Assembly (NCBI GenBank): GCA_050735975.1
Contig: JBOHVS010000067.1
Span: 1-58,758 of the forward strand
Direction: 5' to 3'
Length of the DNA: 58,758 nt
Origin: DATMBL01 sp050735975
GTDB taxonomy: Bacteria; Desulfobacterota; Binatia; UBA9968
The notes beneath the pieces were generated by a model that did no database searches, was not told the origin of the DNA, and saw nothing but the letters and a program-made list of their open reading frames with translations. Below, piece after piece: positions 18,001 through 26,249 of the stretch. Each line of letters opens with the position of its first letter. Position 1 is the first letter of the stretch. The position numbers were made by a program, and so were the translations under genes.

Positions 18001-19345
18001 AAGTCAAATCGAATTTCGAATGTGGGTCCGCATGGCCGAACCGCTCTACCGTCAGGCCGTGCAGTTCGAGGCCGCGATCGTCGAGCGTGAGCATATTGAA
18101 AAAGACTTGAAACACAGGTGTACGACTCAGGTTGCGTTGCGGCTGAAGTTCTTCTACCAACCTTTCGAATGGCACATCTTGAAGCGCATAAGCGTCCAAA
18201 GCCATTTTTCGTACCCGCGCGAGTAACTCCGCAAACGTCGGATTACCGGAAATATCGGTCCGCATCACCAAGGTGTTAAGAAAAAATCCAATCAATCCTT
18301 CAATCTCAGGGCGATTACGGCCGGCTATCGGTGATCCCACGGCAATATCGTCTTGGGCGGTGTAGCGGTGGACCAGGATCTGGAAGGCCGCCAATAAAGT
18401 CATGAAAAGAGTGACGCTTTCCTTGCGGCTCAAGGCCTTGAGCTTTGCGGAAAGATCGTTCGCAAGTACAACCGACTCGCGCGCGCCCCGGTAAGTCTGC
18501 ACCGCGGGCCGCGGCCAATCCGTCGGTAACTGTAGTGTAGAAACGTTGTCGAGTTGCTTCTTCCAGTACGAAAGCTGATTCGCTAAGAACGGTCCCCGCA
18601 ACCACTCCCGCTGCCAAACCGCGTAATCAGCATACTGGACGGGCAATTGCGGCAGGGGGGATGGCTTCCGATTCGAGAAGGCTTTGTACAAGACCGATAG
18701 CTCCCGAAATAGAACACCTATCGACCATCCATCTGAGACAATATGATGCATGGTCAAAATTAGCACATGATCTTCATCACCCAGCCGCAGTAGCATCGCT
18801 CGTACCAGCGGCCCCTCGGCGAGATCAAAAGGCTTCCCGGCTTCTTCGGTGGCAATAAGTCGAGCCTCCGATTCCCGCTCGATTTGGGAGGGCCCCGTCA
18901 GGTCGCGCATGGGTAAATCCAATGTTAGCGATGAGGAGATTTTCTGGACAGGTTCGCCATCGACGGCCAAGAAGGTGGTCCTCAAAGCTTCATGGCGCCG
19001 GACGATCTCGTTAAGGCTCTGTTTTAGCGCGTCGATATCCAGTGGACCCTTGAGCCGTAGCGAGTTGGGCATATTGTACGCGGAGCTATTAGGTTCCAGT
19101 TGGTCCAAAAACCACAGCCGCTGCTGCGCAAACGAAACCGGGGCGGAATCGCGGTTTCCGCGGCGTGGAATGACCTGCGCGGCCGCAGTGTTGGGACGAT
19201 TCTTCCGTAGCCGGAGCTCCAGGAGGGCCCGCTTGGCCGGGGACAGGGCCGTGATGCGACCGCTCAGGTCTCCGGTTGATTCCGGCTCGCCCGGAGCATC
19301 GTCGCCGGCGCCCGCGCGTTTGTCTCTCAAATCGGCGTTGTCCAC
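15092..19345 (-). CDS. NRPS terminal module, C-A-T-TE
   Basis: A 1417-residue module. The C domain spans about 65-500 (MHHIVSDGWS near 198). The A domain (about 520-1020) has AFTSGSTGKPKG and YGATETPQA. Its A4 stretch is unusual, SHDPCLRDIFTPL, and the pocket read by eye is DPRHFGFQA, which I cannot assign. The carrier site is FFELGGHSLLA (about 1075). The thioesterase (about 1140-1400) has GGLCFGG with Cys1216 where the nucleophilic serine normally sits, plus later LLDSG and PGNHLG as candidate Asp and His. It should release the finished chain by hydrolysis or cyclisation. ATG at 19345, 21 bp after the previous module. The TGA stop lies in a GGCTGA repeat. Confidence 0.95.
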   Translation of the reverse strand: MDNADLRDKRAGAGDDAPGEPESTGDLSGRITALSPAKRALLELRLRKNRPNTAAAQVIPRRGNRDSAPVSFAQQRLWFLDQLEPNSSAYNMPNSLRLKGPLDIDALKQSLNEIVRRHEALRTTFLAVDGEPVQKISSSLTLDLPMRDLTGPSQIERESEARLIATEEAGKPFDLAEGPLVRAMLLRLGDEDHVLILTMHHIVSDGWSIGVLFRELSVLYKAFSNRKPSPLPQLPVQYADYAVWQREWLRGPFLANQLSYWKKQLDNVSTLQLPTDWPRPAVQTYRGARESVVLANDLSAKLKALSRKESVTLFMTLLAAFQILVHRYTAQDDIAVGSPIAGRNRPEIEGLIGFFLNTLVMRTDISGNPTFAELLARVRKMALDAYALQDVPFERLVEELQPQRNLSRTPVFQVFFNMLTLDDRGLELHGLTVERFGHADPHSKFDLTLYVREREQRIGFDLVYNADLFSQPRMVEMLGQFVFLLEQIVESPGLKIAAVSLVTPRAKEALPNPGQPLGSNGFVPVAVRFSEQARRVPNGLAIADNKATWSYNELERRTNQLANYLVATGIQPEDVIAIYAHRNTSLVWALLGILKAGGAFVILDPDYPDLRLIDYLRAAKPKGWIEIEGERTVPEVLQEFVKDVPCRVRLKLPSLATAQKDGFLDTYSTDFPGVTVAPDDRAYIAFTSGSTGKPKGILGPHGPLAHFFEWHIRTFELTETDRFSLLAGLSHDPCLRDIFTPLLLGATLFIPDPEKIASGHLADWLNEADISIAHVTPAMGQLLADDATVQCKSLRRIFFGGDTLREALLAKMTQLAPSASFVSFYGATETPQAMGYYLIPETAAVPVNAGQGKKIPLGRGIEDAQLLVLNGTPNLAGIGELGEICIRSPFLSKGYLDDEPMTLDRFVANPFTTTSGDLMYRTGDLGRYLPDGAVEFTGRADRQVKVRGFRIELEELESLLQDYPGVRQSVVVLRDDDSNDKRLVAYIVPERDQSLTVNELRDFLKQRLPGSMVPSSFILLDSFRLTPNGKIDRRALPACDEAGRITRAFVPPRNTTDERLVAIWAKLLGLKQIGIYDDFFELGGHSLLAVRLFAQIEKEFNKRLPLSILFQGATIEHLADLVSQRSPLTNPSSLVAIQPKGSKLPFFCVHELFGDVICYRNLAHHLGQDQPFYALQARGLDGTEEPFDDIEAMAAYYIDTIRTVQPHGPYVLGGLCFGGVVAFEMARQLRGNGESVALVALLDSGIGRGYGKLTWWWRFFQSLHRHIPSWLIGSLQLTRSQWSSLIKLKLTMAKTKLDSAFRSARGDSPQNDIPSRIRDLRDSFGFSERHYRVAQAQYRASRKYHPRLYPGPVALFRARMQPFFSLHSPTKGWDRVAAGGVEIRVIPGNHLGMLQEPHVRVLAKELTACLAKTTKTG

Positions 19346-19366
19346 GGTGACCTTTGATCGGCGCGG

Positions 19367-22300
19367 CTAGACTCGTTCCTTCCGATTTTCAAGCGAAACG
19401 AGATCTTCCGCCTCTTCGTCCGTAAGTGATTCCAGATCGGCCAATATATCCGCCATTTCTTCGGCCGGGGCCTTGCTCGAGTGCAGATGAACAATTTGCG
19501 CAGCGAGATCCGCCACAGTGGGATTCTCGAAGACGGCGCGGAGGGGGAGGTCTCGATGAAACGCATCGTGGATGCGCGATACGATCTGAGTCGCCAGAAG
19601 GGAATGTCCCCCCAAGTCGAAGAAATTATCGTGGATGCCAACTCGATCAAGACCCAATACTTTCGTCCATATCGCGGCTACCGACTTCTCAACAGGCGTG
19701 CGCGGCGCCACATAACTCGTTTCCAGGGCGGCGCGGCTCTGATCGGGCGCGGGAAGGGCGCTTCGGTTGAGCTTGCCATTGGGAGTGAGCGGCAGAGAAT
19801 CCAAGGAGACGAAAGCGGAAGGCACCATGTAATCAGGGAGCTTTTCCCTCAGGAAACTTCGCAGATTATAGGCAGTGAGAGAAACCCCTGGTTGTGGGAC
19901 AACGTAGGCCGCCAACCGTTTATCCCCGGGCACATCCTCACGTACCAGCACGACGTTTTCTCGTACCGCCGTGTGTTGATTAAGCGCTGACTCAATCTCT
20001 CCCAGCTCAATCCGAAAACCACGAATTTTAACCTGGTGATCAGTACGTCCTAGAAACTCGAGGTTTCCGTCGGGGAGATACCGCGCCAGATCGCCTGTCT
20101 TATAAAGACGGGCCCCAGGTTTTTTACTGAACGGATTGGGAACAAACTTCTCAGCGGTGAGGTCAGAGCGGTTAAGATATCCACGGGCCAAAGAATCTCC
20201 ACCAATGTGCAATTCACCGGGAATCCCGATTGGAACAACATTGCCGTATTTATCGAGGACAAACGCCTGCCGGTCGCCCAGCGGGCGGCCAATAGGGGTA
20301 GTCCTCGGCCGTCTGTTTTTCGAATAGTGACTCGGAATCTGGTAAGCCGTTGCCGTTATGGTTGCCTCCGTGGGGCCGTAGGCATTGAGCAGTCGAACTT
20401 CCTGGAAAGCCGTTTGCTGCCAAAGCCTGAGAGCTTCGCCCGACATCTCTTCACCGCCAACTACGGCGAGCCTGAGGTTGCCGGCGATGCCGGGCTTGTC
20501 AACTGCCGCTTTGGCCAGCTGATGCCAGTAGACCGCTGGTAGATTCACTACAGTCAATTGGGAATCATGTATTTTTTCAAGCAACGCCGCCGGCGTCCAG
20601 ACTTCGGTGTCTCTCAGCGCCAAGGTAGCGCCGCTCATGAGTGTTGGCAGGATCTGCTCGATTGAAGCATCGAAGTTGACCGATGCGAACTGCAGGACTC
20701 TGTCGCTCTCATTGAGTTGATAGTAATCACGGATGCAAAGACAGTGGCTGGCGAGCGACCTGTGGGAAATCATCACACCTTTAGGATTGCCGGTAGAGCC
20801 GGAGGTATAGATCACGTAGGCCAAGTCTTCCAGAGTCGTTATGTTCTCAAGGTGCTCATCGCTCTCCCGGGCAATTTCACTCCAATCTCGATCCAGGCAG
20901 ACAACTTGCGCGCTATGCTCCGGGAGACTTTCAACCATGTGCTCCTGCGTCAGCAAAAGCGATACGCGAGCGTCCTTTAACATAAAGGCCAAGCGTTCCT
21001 TCGGATACGCAGCATCCAAGGGGACGTAAGCTCCCCCGGTTTTGAGAATGGCCAGAATTGCTACGATCATATCCAAGCATCGCTCGATACAGATGCCGAC
21101 GAGCACTTCCGGTCTCACGTGTAACTTGCGCAAGTAACGGGCCAGTTGGTTGACCCGCTGGTTAAGCTGGCTGTACGTCAGTTGCTGGCTTGCGCAAACA
21201 GCGGCCACCGCGTGCGGAGCGCGCTCGACACGCTGTTCGAAGAGGGTGAGGACGCACTCGTCTATCGGGAAATCGCGGTCCGTGTCATTCCACTCAATCA
21301 AAAGCTGATGCTTCTCGGCGTCCGTCAGTATGGGTAGATCTGCGAGCCGCCGGTCAGGATTCGAGACAATACTCTGCAGCTCGGTCTCAAAGTGTCCGAG
21401 CATGCGCGTGATCGTGGCGGCATCGAATAAGTCGGTACTGTATTCCAGTGATGCTCGCAGTCCCGACGCTTCGTCGTGCATCGACAAGCTCAGATCAAAT
21501 TTCGCCGTCTCCCAGTCGAGCTTCATCTGACTCACAGTCAGCCCGCTAAACTGCGGCGGCGAACTTGGAGTATTCTGGAGACCAAACATCACCTGAAATA
21601 AAGGAGAGCGGCTGAGATCGCGTTCCGGCTGGAGTTCCTCGACCAATTTCTCAAAAGGGACATCCTGATGCGCATACGCGCCCAATGCCGTCTCCCGCAC
21701 GCGAGCCAAGAGTTCTTTGAACGTTGGGTTGCCGGATAAATCGACGCGCATTACCAGAGTGTTCACGAAAAAGCCGATCAACCCTTCTATCTCACGACGG
21801 GTCCGGCCGGCGATCGGGCAGCCCACGGCAATATCCTCTTGCCCGCTGTAGCGATGAAGCAAGGTCTGGAAAGCTGCCAGAAGGGTCATGAAGAGCGTCA
21901 CCCCTTCCTTACGGCTCAAGGCATTGAGCTTCGCGGAGAGATCTTTAGCAAGAACCAGCGATTGCCTGGTTCCCCGGTAACTCTGCGTCACCGGCCGCGG
22001 GCGATCGGTCGGAAGCTGCAGCGCGGAAAGATCATTGAGCTGGTTTTTCCAGTACGAAAGCCGGCTCTCTAAAGCCTCCCCCTGCAGCCACTCCCGCTGC
22101 CAAATTGCATAGTCCGCATATTGAATCGGCAACTCGGGAAGGGTGGCCGGCTTGTCCTTAGAGAACGCTTCGTAGAAAGCCGATAACTCTCGAAACAAAA
22201 CGCCGAGCGACCAGCCATCGGCAGCAACATGGTGCATAGTTAGAAGCAGCACATGATCTTGGTTACCCAGCCGGAGCAGCATGGCGCGCAGCATCAAATC

Positions 22301-22768
22301 CCGGGATAGATTGAATGGTTTCCCGGCTTCAGTCTTCAAGACGCGCACCATCTCTGCGTCTCGCTGTGAATCTGGGCTGTCACTCAGATCGACTACCGCG
22401 AGCCGGTCTAAAGCGTTTTCGCTGGCGACTTGAGTCGGGATGCCGCCGGCAGTACGGATGGCGGTCCGCAATGCCTCATGGCGCGCAACGATGGCCTGCA
22501 ACGCGTTTTCCAATGCCCCCACGTCGAGGCGGCCATTCAACCGCAGCGGCTGGAAGACATTGTACAGAGGCTTTCCTGGCTCAAGCTGATCCAAAAACCA
22601 CAACCGTTGCTGCGCAAAGGAAAGAGGAGCGGGATCCCGAGTCAACCTGCGTGGAATGCTCCACTGAGCACCCGAAGCAAGCGCTTTCTCCCTGAGTTTC
22701 GCTAGAAAAAGCTCTCGCTCCGTCTCCGGCAGACGGGCAACCCGGTCGCTGATCCTACTTCGATCCAT
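19367..22768 (-). CDS. NRPS elongation module, C-A-T
   Basis: A 1133-residue module. C domain with MHHVAADGWS at about residue 178. A domain with IYTSGSTGNPKG, FDASIEQIL (A4) and AYGPTEATI; pocket read by eye DAENVGAIT. Glu at position 239 occurs in some ornithine or lysine pockets, but I make no firm call. Carrier site FFDLGGHSLLA near 1050. An upstream in-frame ATG at 23026 gives an 86-residue leader that overlaps the preceding gene and resembles no domain. I chose ATG 22768 because GAGG lies 9 bases before it and the overlap falls to 14 bp. The 21-bp spacing to the terminal module fits one transcript and collinear chain growth. Confidence 0.93.
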   Translation of the reverse strand: MDRSRISDRVARLPETERELFLAKLREKALASGAQWSIPRRLTRDPAPLSFAQQRLWFLDQLEPGKPLYNVFQPLRLNGRLDVGALENALQAIVARHEALRTAIRTAGGIPTQVASENALDRLAVVDLSDSPDSQRDAEMVRVLKTEAGKPFNLSRDLMLRAMLLRLGNQDHVLLLTMHHVAADGWSLGVLFRELSAFYEAFSKDKPATLPELPIQYADYAIWQREWLQGEALESRLSYWKNQLNDLSALQLPTDRPRPVTQSYRGTRQSLVLAKDLSAKLNALSRKEGVTLFMTLLAAFQTLLHRYSGQEDIAVGCPIAGRTRREIEGLIGFFVNTLVMRVDLSGNPTFKELLARVRETALGAYAHQDVPFEKLVEELQPERDLSRSPLFQVMFGLQNTPSSPPQFSGLTVSQMKLDWETAKFDLSLSMHDEASGLRASLEYSTDLFDAATITRMLGHFETELQSIVSNPDRRLADLPILTDAEKHQLLIEWNDTDRDFPIDECVLTLFEQRVERAPHAVAAVCASQQLTYSQLNQRVNQLARYLRKLHVRPEVLVGICIERCLDMIVAILAILKTGGAYVPLDAAYPKERLAFMLKDARVSLLLTQEHMVESLPEHSAQVVCLDRDWSEIARESDEHLENITTLEDLAYVIYTSGSTGNPKGVMISHRSLASHCLCIRDYYQLNESDRVLQFASVNFDASIEQILPTLMSGATLALRDTEVWTPAALLEKIHDSQLTVVNLPAVYWHQLAKAAVDKPGIAGNLRLAVVGGEEMSGEALRLWQQTAFQEVRLLNAYGPTEATITATAYQIPSHYSKNRRPRTTPIGRPLGDRQAFVLDKYGNVVPIGIPGELHIGGDSLARGYLNRSDLTAEKFVPNPFSKKPGARLYKTGDLARYLPDGNLEFLGRTDHQVKIRGFRIELGEIESALNQHTAVRENVVLVREDVPGDKRLAAYVVPQPGVSLTAYNLRSFLREKLPDYMVPSAFVSLDSLPLTPNGKLNRSALPAPDQSRAALETSYVAPRTPVEKSVAAIWTKVLGLDRVGIHDNFFDLGGHSLLATQIVSRIHDAFHRDLPLRAVFENPTVADLAAQIVHLHSSKAPAEEMADILADLESLTDEEAEDLVSLENRKERV

Positions 22769-25700
22769 CTGTCTTAACCTCGGTGCTCGGATGTCGCGGT
22801 TCGAGTGACCTTTCGGACTCAAGGGTTTGAGTGGAGAGTTGCTGCTCTGCCGCCTCGCGAGTAAAGGCCCGCTGCGCCTCCTCGTCGGATAAATTCTCCA
22901 ATTCCGCCAGCATGCGAGCCAGGCTCTGACGCTGCTGATTCTTGACCGCGCACTGTGTGAGAGTCTCGGACAGCTCTTCGATGGTAGGCTTCTCGAATAA
23001 AACGCGCAGCGGAAGATCAACTTCAAAGGCTTGGCGGAGACGCGAGACGACCTGGGTAGCTAAAAGGGAGTGCCCTCCTAGAGCAAAGAAATCGTCGCGG
23101 ATGCCAACTTGCTCCAGCCCGAGGACCTTAGCCCAGACGGCCGCAACGGTTTCCTCAGCCGGGGTACGAGGAGCGATAAAGCTTTGCTCGACCTCTCGCC
23201 TGCTAATGTCTGGAATTGGCAGCGACTGCCGGTCCACCTTGCCATGGGGGTTAAGGGGCAGGGTATCCAGCATCACGAAAGCAGAAGGAACCATGTAGTC
23301 CGGTAGCTTTGTCTTCAGAAAATTCCGCAGTTCTCCGGCTGCGGGGATGGATGCTTGATCCGTGACGACGTAAGCCACCAATCGCTTACCCAAGTTTGGT
23401 TTTTTGATTTCAGATTTTCGACTGTCGGAAGTATGCTCCTCCCTGGGATCGTCCTGGACAACCACTACAGTTTCCCGCACGGCCGGGTGTTGTCCCAGCG
23501 CTGCCTCGATTTCGCCCGGTTCAATGCGAAAGCCGCGGATCTTTACCTGGTCGTCGGTGCGACCGAGGAAATCAATATTGCCGTCGGATCGATAGCGAGC
23601 GAGGTCGCCGGTCCGATACAACCGGGCGCCAGGTTCGTTGCCAAACGGTTTGGGAATGAATCTCTCGGCCGTTAGATCGGGCTGGTTCAGGTAAGCTCGG
23701 GCAAGGCCATCGCCTCCAATGTACAGTTCTCCACAGGCTCCAATGGGCACGGGTTTCAGGTGACGATCCATTATGTAAACTTGAGTATTGGCGATGGGAC
23801 GACCAATAGAAACTGAATGACCCACTTGCGCCGCGTATGTCATATGATAGCAGCAAGCAAAAGTAGTGCTCTCGGTGGGACCGTAACCATTGATCAGCCG
23901 ACATTCCGGCAATTTGCCGAGAAGCTTCTCGGCATGAGCGGCAGATAAAACATCACCGCCTGCGAGCAGCTGCTTGACATCTTTGAGTGATTCGATTTCA
24001 TTTTCCACCATTTGCTGGAACAGAGCCGAGGTAAGCCATAACGTCGTGACTTGCGTTTGCCTGATGGTCTTACCCAGCTCGAACAAAGAGGGCGTATGCG
24101 CGGGGAATATCACTAGCTTTGCGCCATTGAGCAGAGAGCCCCAGATCTCGAACGTAGAGGCGTCAAACGATATCGGGGCGAACTGGAGAAACGTTTCTTG
24201 TTGACCAAACTCCGCATAGTTCGTGTTTTTTACTAACCGGACCACACCGCGATGAATCACGCTGACCCCTTTGGGCTTCCCGGTAGATCCTGAAGTGTAA
24301 GTGACATAGGCCAGGTTTTCCGCTGCGGTGGAGCTTCTGGGATTGTCTTGGTCTTGTTGAGCGATCATGCCCCAATCGGTATCCAGACAAACAACCCGTG
24401 CCTGATGATCGGGAAGAGTCTCCGCCAGCCGATGGTTCGTCAAAAGAACCGGCGCTTGGGTATCTTTCAACATCACGTCTAATCGATCCTTTGGATATTC
24501 CGGGTCGAGAGGCAGATAAGCCCCTCCAGCTTTAAGGATTCCCAGCAGCCCAATCACCATCTCTAAGGAGCGCTCGAGACAAACACCTACCAACACCTCG
24601 GGACCAACCCCCAGCCCCCTCAGATAGCGCGCAAGCTGGTTGGCTCGGCGGTTCAGCTCGCGATATGTCAGTTGCCGATCTTGAAATATCACCGCTACGG
24701 CATCAGGCGACTGCTGCACTTGCGCTTCGAAGATCTCGTGGATGCACTTATCACGGGGATAGTCTCTCTTGGTGTCGTTCCATTCGATCAGGATTTGTGT
24801 TTCAGCCTCAGTTAGTACCGGCAACTCCGAAAGATGGCGGTCCGGGTCCGCCGCGATACGTTCCAGCAGGGTCTGAAAATGTTTTTGCATTCTCGCGATA
24901 GTATCGGTATCGAACAGGTCGGTGTTGTAGATGAACCAGGAAGTGATGACCTCAGTGCTGTCCAGGAGATGCACCTCTAAATCAAATCGTGTGTTCCCAG
25001 TTTCGAATTCCAGGAGCTTTACCGTCAAGCCAGGAAAATCCGTGACGGCCATGGGAGCGTTCTGGAGCGCAAACATCACCTGGAAGAGGTCTTGGTTCAA
25101 ATTGCGCTCCGGCTGTAATTCTTCAACCAGCCTCTCAAAGGGCAGGTATTGGTGAGTATACGCTCCCAGCGTGACCTCGCGCACGCGAGCCAGAAGTTCC
25201 CGGAAGGTGGGGCCGCCGGAAAGGTCCGAACGCAAGACCAAAGTATTCACGAAATACCCGATCAAACTCTCGGTCTCAGCGCGATTGCGTCCTGCGATAG
25301 GAGTGACAACCACAATGTCTTCCCGTCCGCTGTAGCGATAGAGCAAGGTCTTGAATGCCGCGAGAAGGATCATGAAAAGAGTAACACCCTCTTGCCGGCT
25401 GAGCCTCTTGAGCGCATCAACAAGGGGCTTGGGCAAAATTGAGGATTGACGCGCTCCCCGAAACGTCCGGACCGACGGCCGTGGCCGGTGGGTGGGCAAC
25501 TGCAGCGAAGAAGGAGCGCCGCTAAGCTTCTGCTTCCAGTAGGAAAGCTCTTTCTCAAGGACTTCCCCTTGTAGCCACTGACGCTGCCAGAGCGCAAAGT
25601 CCGCATATTGTATAGTCAGATCAGGAAGGGGCGAAGGCTTTCCGCTGCAAAACGCGTCATAAAAGATTGCCAGTTCGCGGTAAAATAGGCCCAGCGACCA

Positions 25701-26249
25701 TCCATCGGAGACAATATGATGAATGGTGTGCAGCAAAACGTGATCCTCTTCGCCCAGCCGTAACAGCTTAGCCCGAAAGAGGGGGCCGTTCGCCAGAACA
25801 AAGGGGCATTGCGCCTCCGCAGTAGCCAGCCTTCGCGTCTCAGCCTCGCCCTCGTTCTCCGGCAACTCGCTCAGGTCCAGCAATGCCAGGTTGAAAGGTT
25901 GGGCTGGAGCAATGACTTGGAAGGGTTGGCCATCCACGGCTATGAAGGTGGTTCGCAAGGCTTCGTGACGCCGCACGATTTCGCTAAGGCTTTGCTCCAT
26001 GCCAACTACGTTTAACGGCCCTTTCAGTCGTAGGGCATGAGGAAGGTTGTACGCTGCGTTGGCAGGCATTAACTGATCGAGGAACCAAAACCGCTGCTGG
26101 CCAAACGACAATGGCGCAGGGCGGGAGTCTTTTCGGGGAAAAATTTTTGGGGCAGCTGAGGAATCGAGGCCTTCTTCCATGAGAAGTCGGCTAAGCAGGG
26201 CCTGCCGTTTGGGGGACAACTTAAAGCCAGCTTTGGGAGGGTAAGTCAT
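22755..26249 (-). CDS. NRPS elongation module, C-A-T, predicted valine
   Basis: A 1164-residue module. C domain with IHHIVSDGWS near residue 173. A domain with TYTSGSTGKPKG, FDASTFEIW and GYGPTESTTF. The pocket residues read DAFWLGGTF, which differs from the well-known valine code DAFWIGGTF by one conservative change, so valine (or a close aliphatic) is predicted. Carrier site FFALGGHSLLA near 1050. The A8-A9 loop is lengthened by about 20 residues of repeat-like sequence (23389-23450). The start codon overlaps the stop of the upstream module as ATGA, a strong translational-coupling sign. No epimerisation domain is present. Confidence 0.95.
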   Translation of the reverse strand: MTYPPKAGFKLSPKRQALLSRLLMEEGLDSSAAPKIFPRKDSRPAPLSFGQQRFWFLDQLMPANAAYNLPHALRLKGPLNVVGMEQSLSEIVRRHEALRTTFIAVDGQPFQVIAPAQPFNLALLDLSELPENEGEAETRRLATAEAQCPFVLANGPLFRAKLLRLGEEDHVLLHTIHHIVSDGWSLGLFYRELAIFYDAFCSGKPSPLPDLTIQYADFALWQRQWLQGEVLEKELSYWKQKLSGAPSSLQLPTHRPRPSVRTFRGARQSSILPKPLVDALKRLSRQEGVTLFMILLAAFKTLLYRYSGREDIVVVTPIAGRNRAETESLIGYFVNTLVLRSDLSGGPTFRELLARVREVTLGAYTHQYLPFERLVEELQPERNLNQDLFQVMFALQNAPMAVTDFPGLTVKLLEFETGNTRFDLEVHLLDSTEVITSWFIYNTDLFDTDTIARMQKHFQTLLERIAADPDRHLSELPVLTEAETQILIEWNDTKRDYPRDKCIHEIFEAQVQQSPDAVAVIFQDRQLTYRELNRRANQLARYLRGLGVGPEVLVGVCLERSLEMVIGLLGILKAGGAYLPLDPEYPKDRLDVMLKDTQAPVLLTNHRLAETLPDHQARVVCLDTDWGMIAQQDQDNPRSSTAAENLAYVTYTSGSTGKPKGVSVIHRGVVRLVKNTNYAEFGQQETFLQFAPISFDASTFEIWGSLLNGAKLVIFPAHTPSLFELGKTIRQTQVTTLWLTSALFQQMVENEIESLKDVKQLLAGGDVLSAAHAEKLLGKLPECRLINGYGPTESTTFACCYHMTYAAQVGHSVSIGRPIANTQVYIMDRHLKPVPIGACGELYIGGDGLARAYLNQPDLTAERFIPKPFGNEPGARLYRTGDLARYRSDGNIDFLGRTDDQVKIRGFRIEPGEIEAALGQHPAVRETVVVVQDDPREEHTSDSRKSEIKKPNLGKRLVAYVVTDQASIPAAGELRNFLKTKLPDYMVPSAFVMLDTLPLNPHGKVDRQSLPIPDISRREVEQSFIAPRTPAEETVAAVWAKVLGLEQVGIRDDFFALGGHSLLATQVVSRLRQAFEVDLPLRVLFEKPTIEELSETLTQCAVKNQQRQSLARMLAELENLSDEEAQRAFTREAAEQQLSTQTLESERSLEPRHPSTEVKTDGSK
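23389..23450 (-). repeat. In-frame repeat-derived insert in the A domain (valine module)
   Basis: Between VVVVQDD and KRLVAYV, where other modules have only a few residues, lies SDSRKSEIKKPNLG. It is encoded by AT-rich DNA containing TTTTTTGATTTCAGATTTTC. This matches the style of inserts at 28056-28205 and 39232-39320, at the same place in other A domains. The frame is kept. Confidence 0.6.

Noticed and set aside
22769..23026. 86-residue N-terminal extension of the 19367 NRPS
   Set aside because: It overlaps the preceding NRPS in another frame, has no domain resemblance, and a better ribosome site supports ATG 22768.
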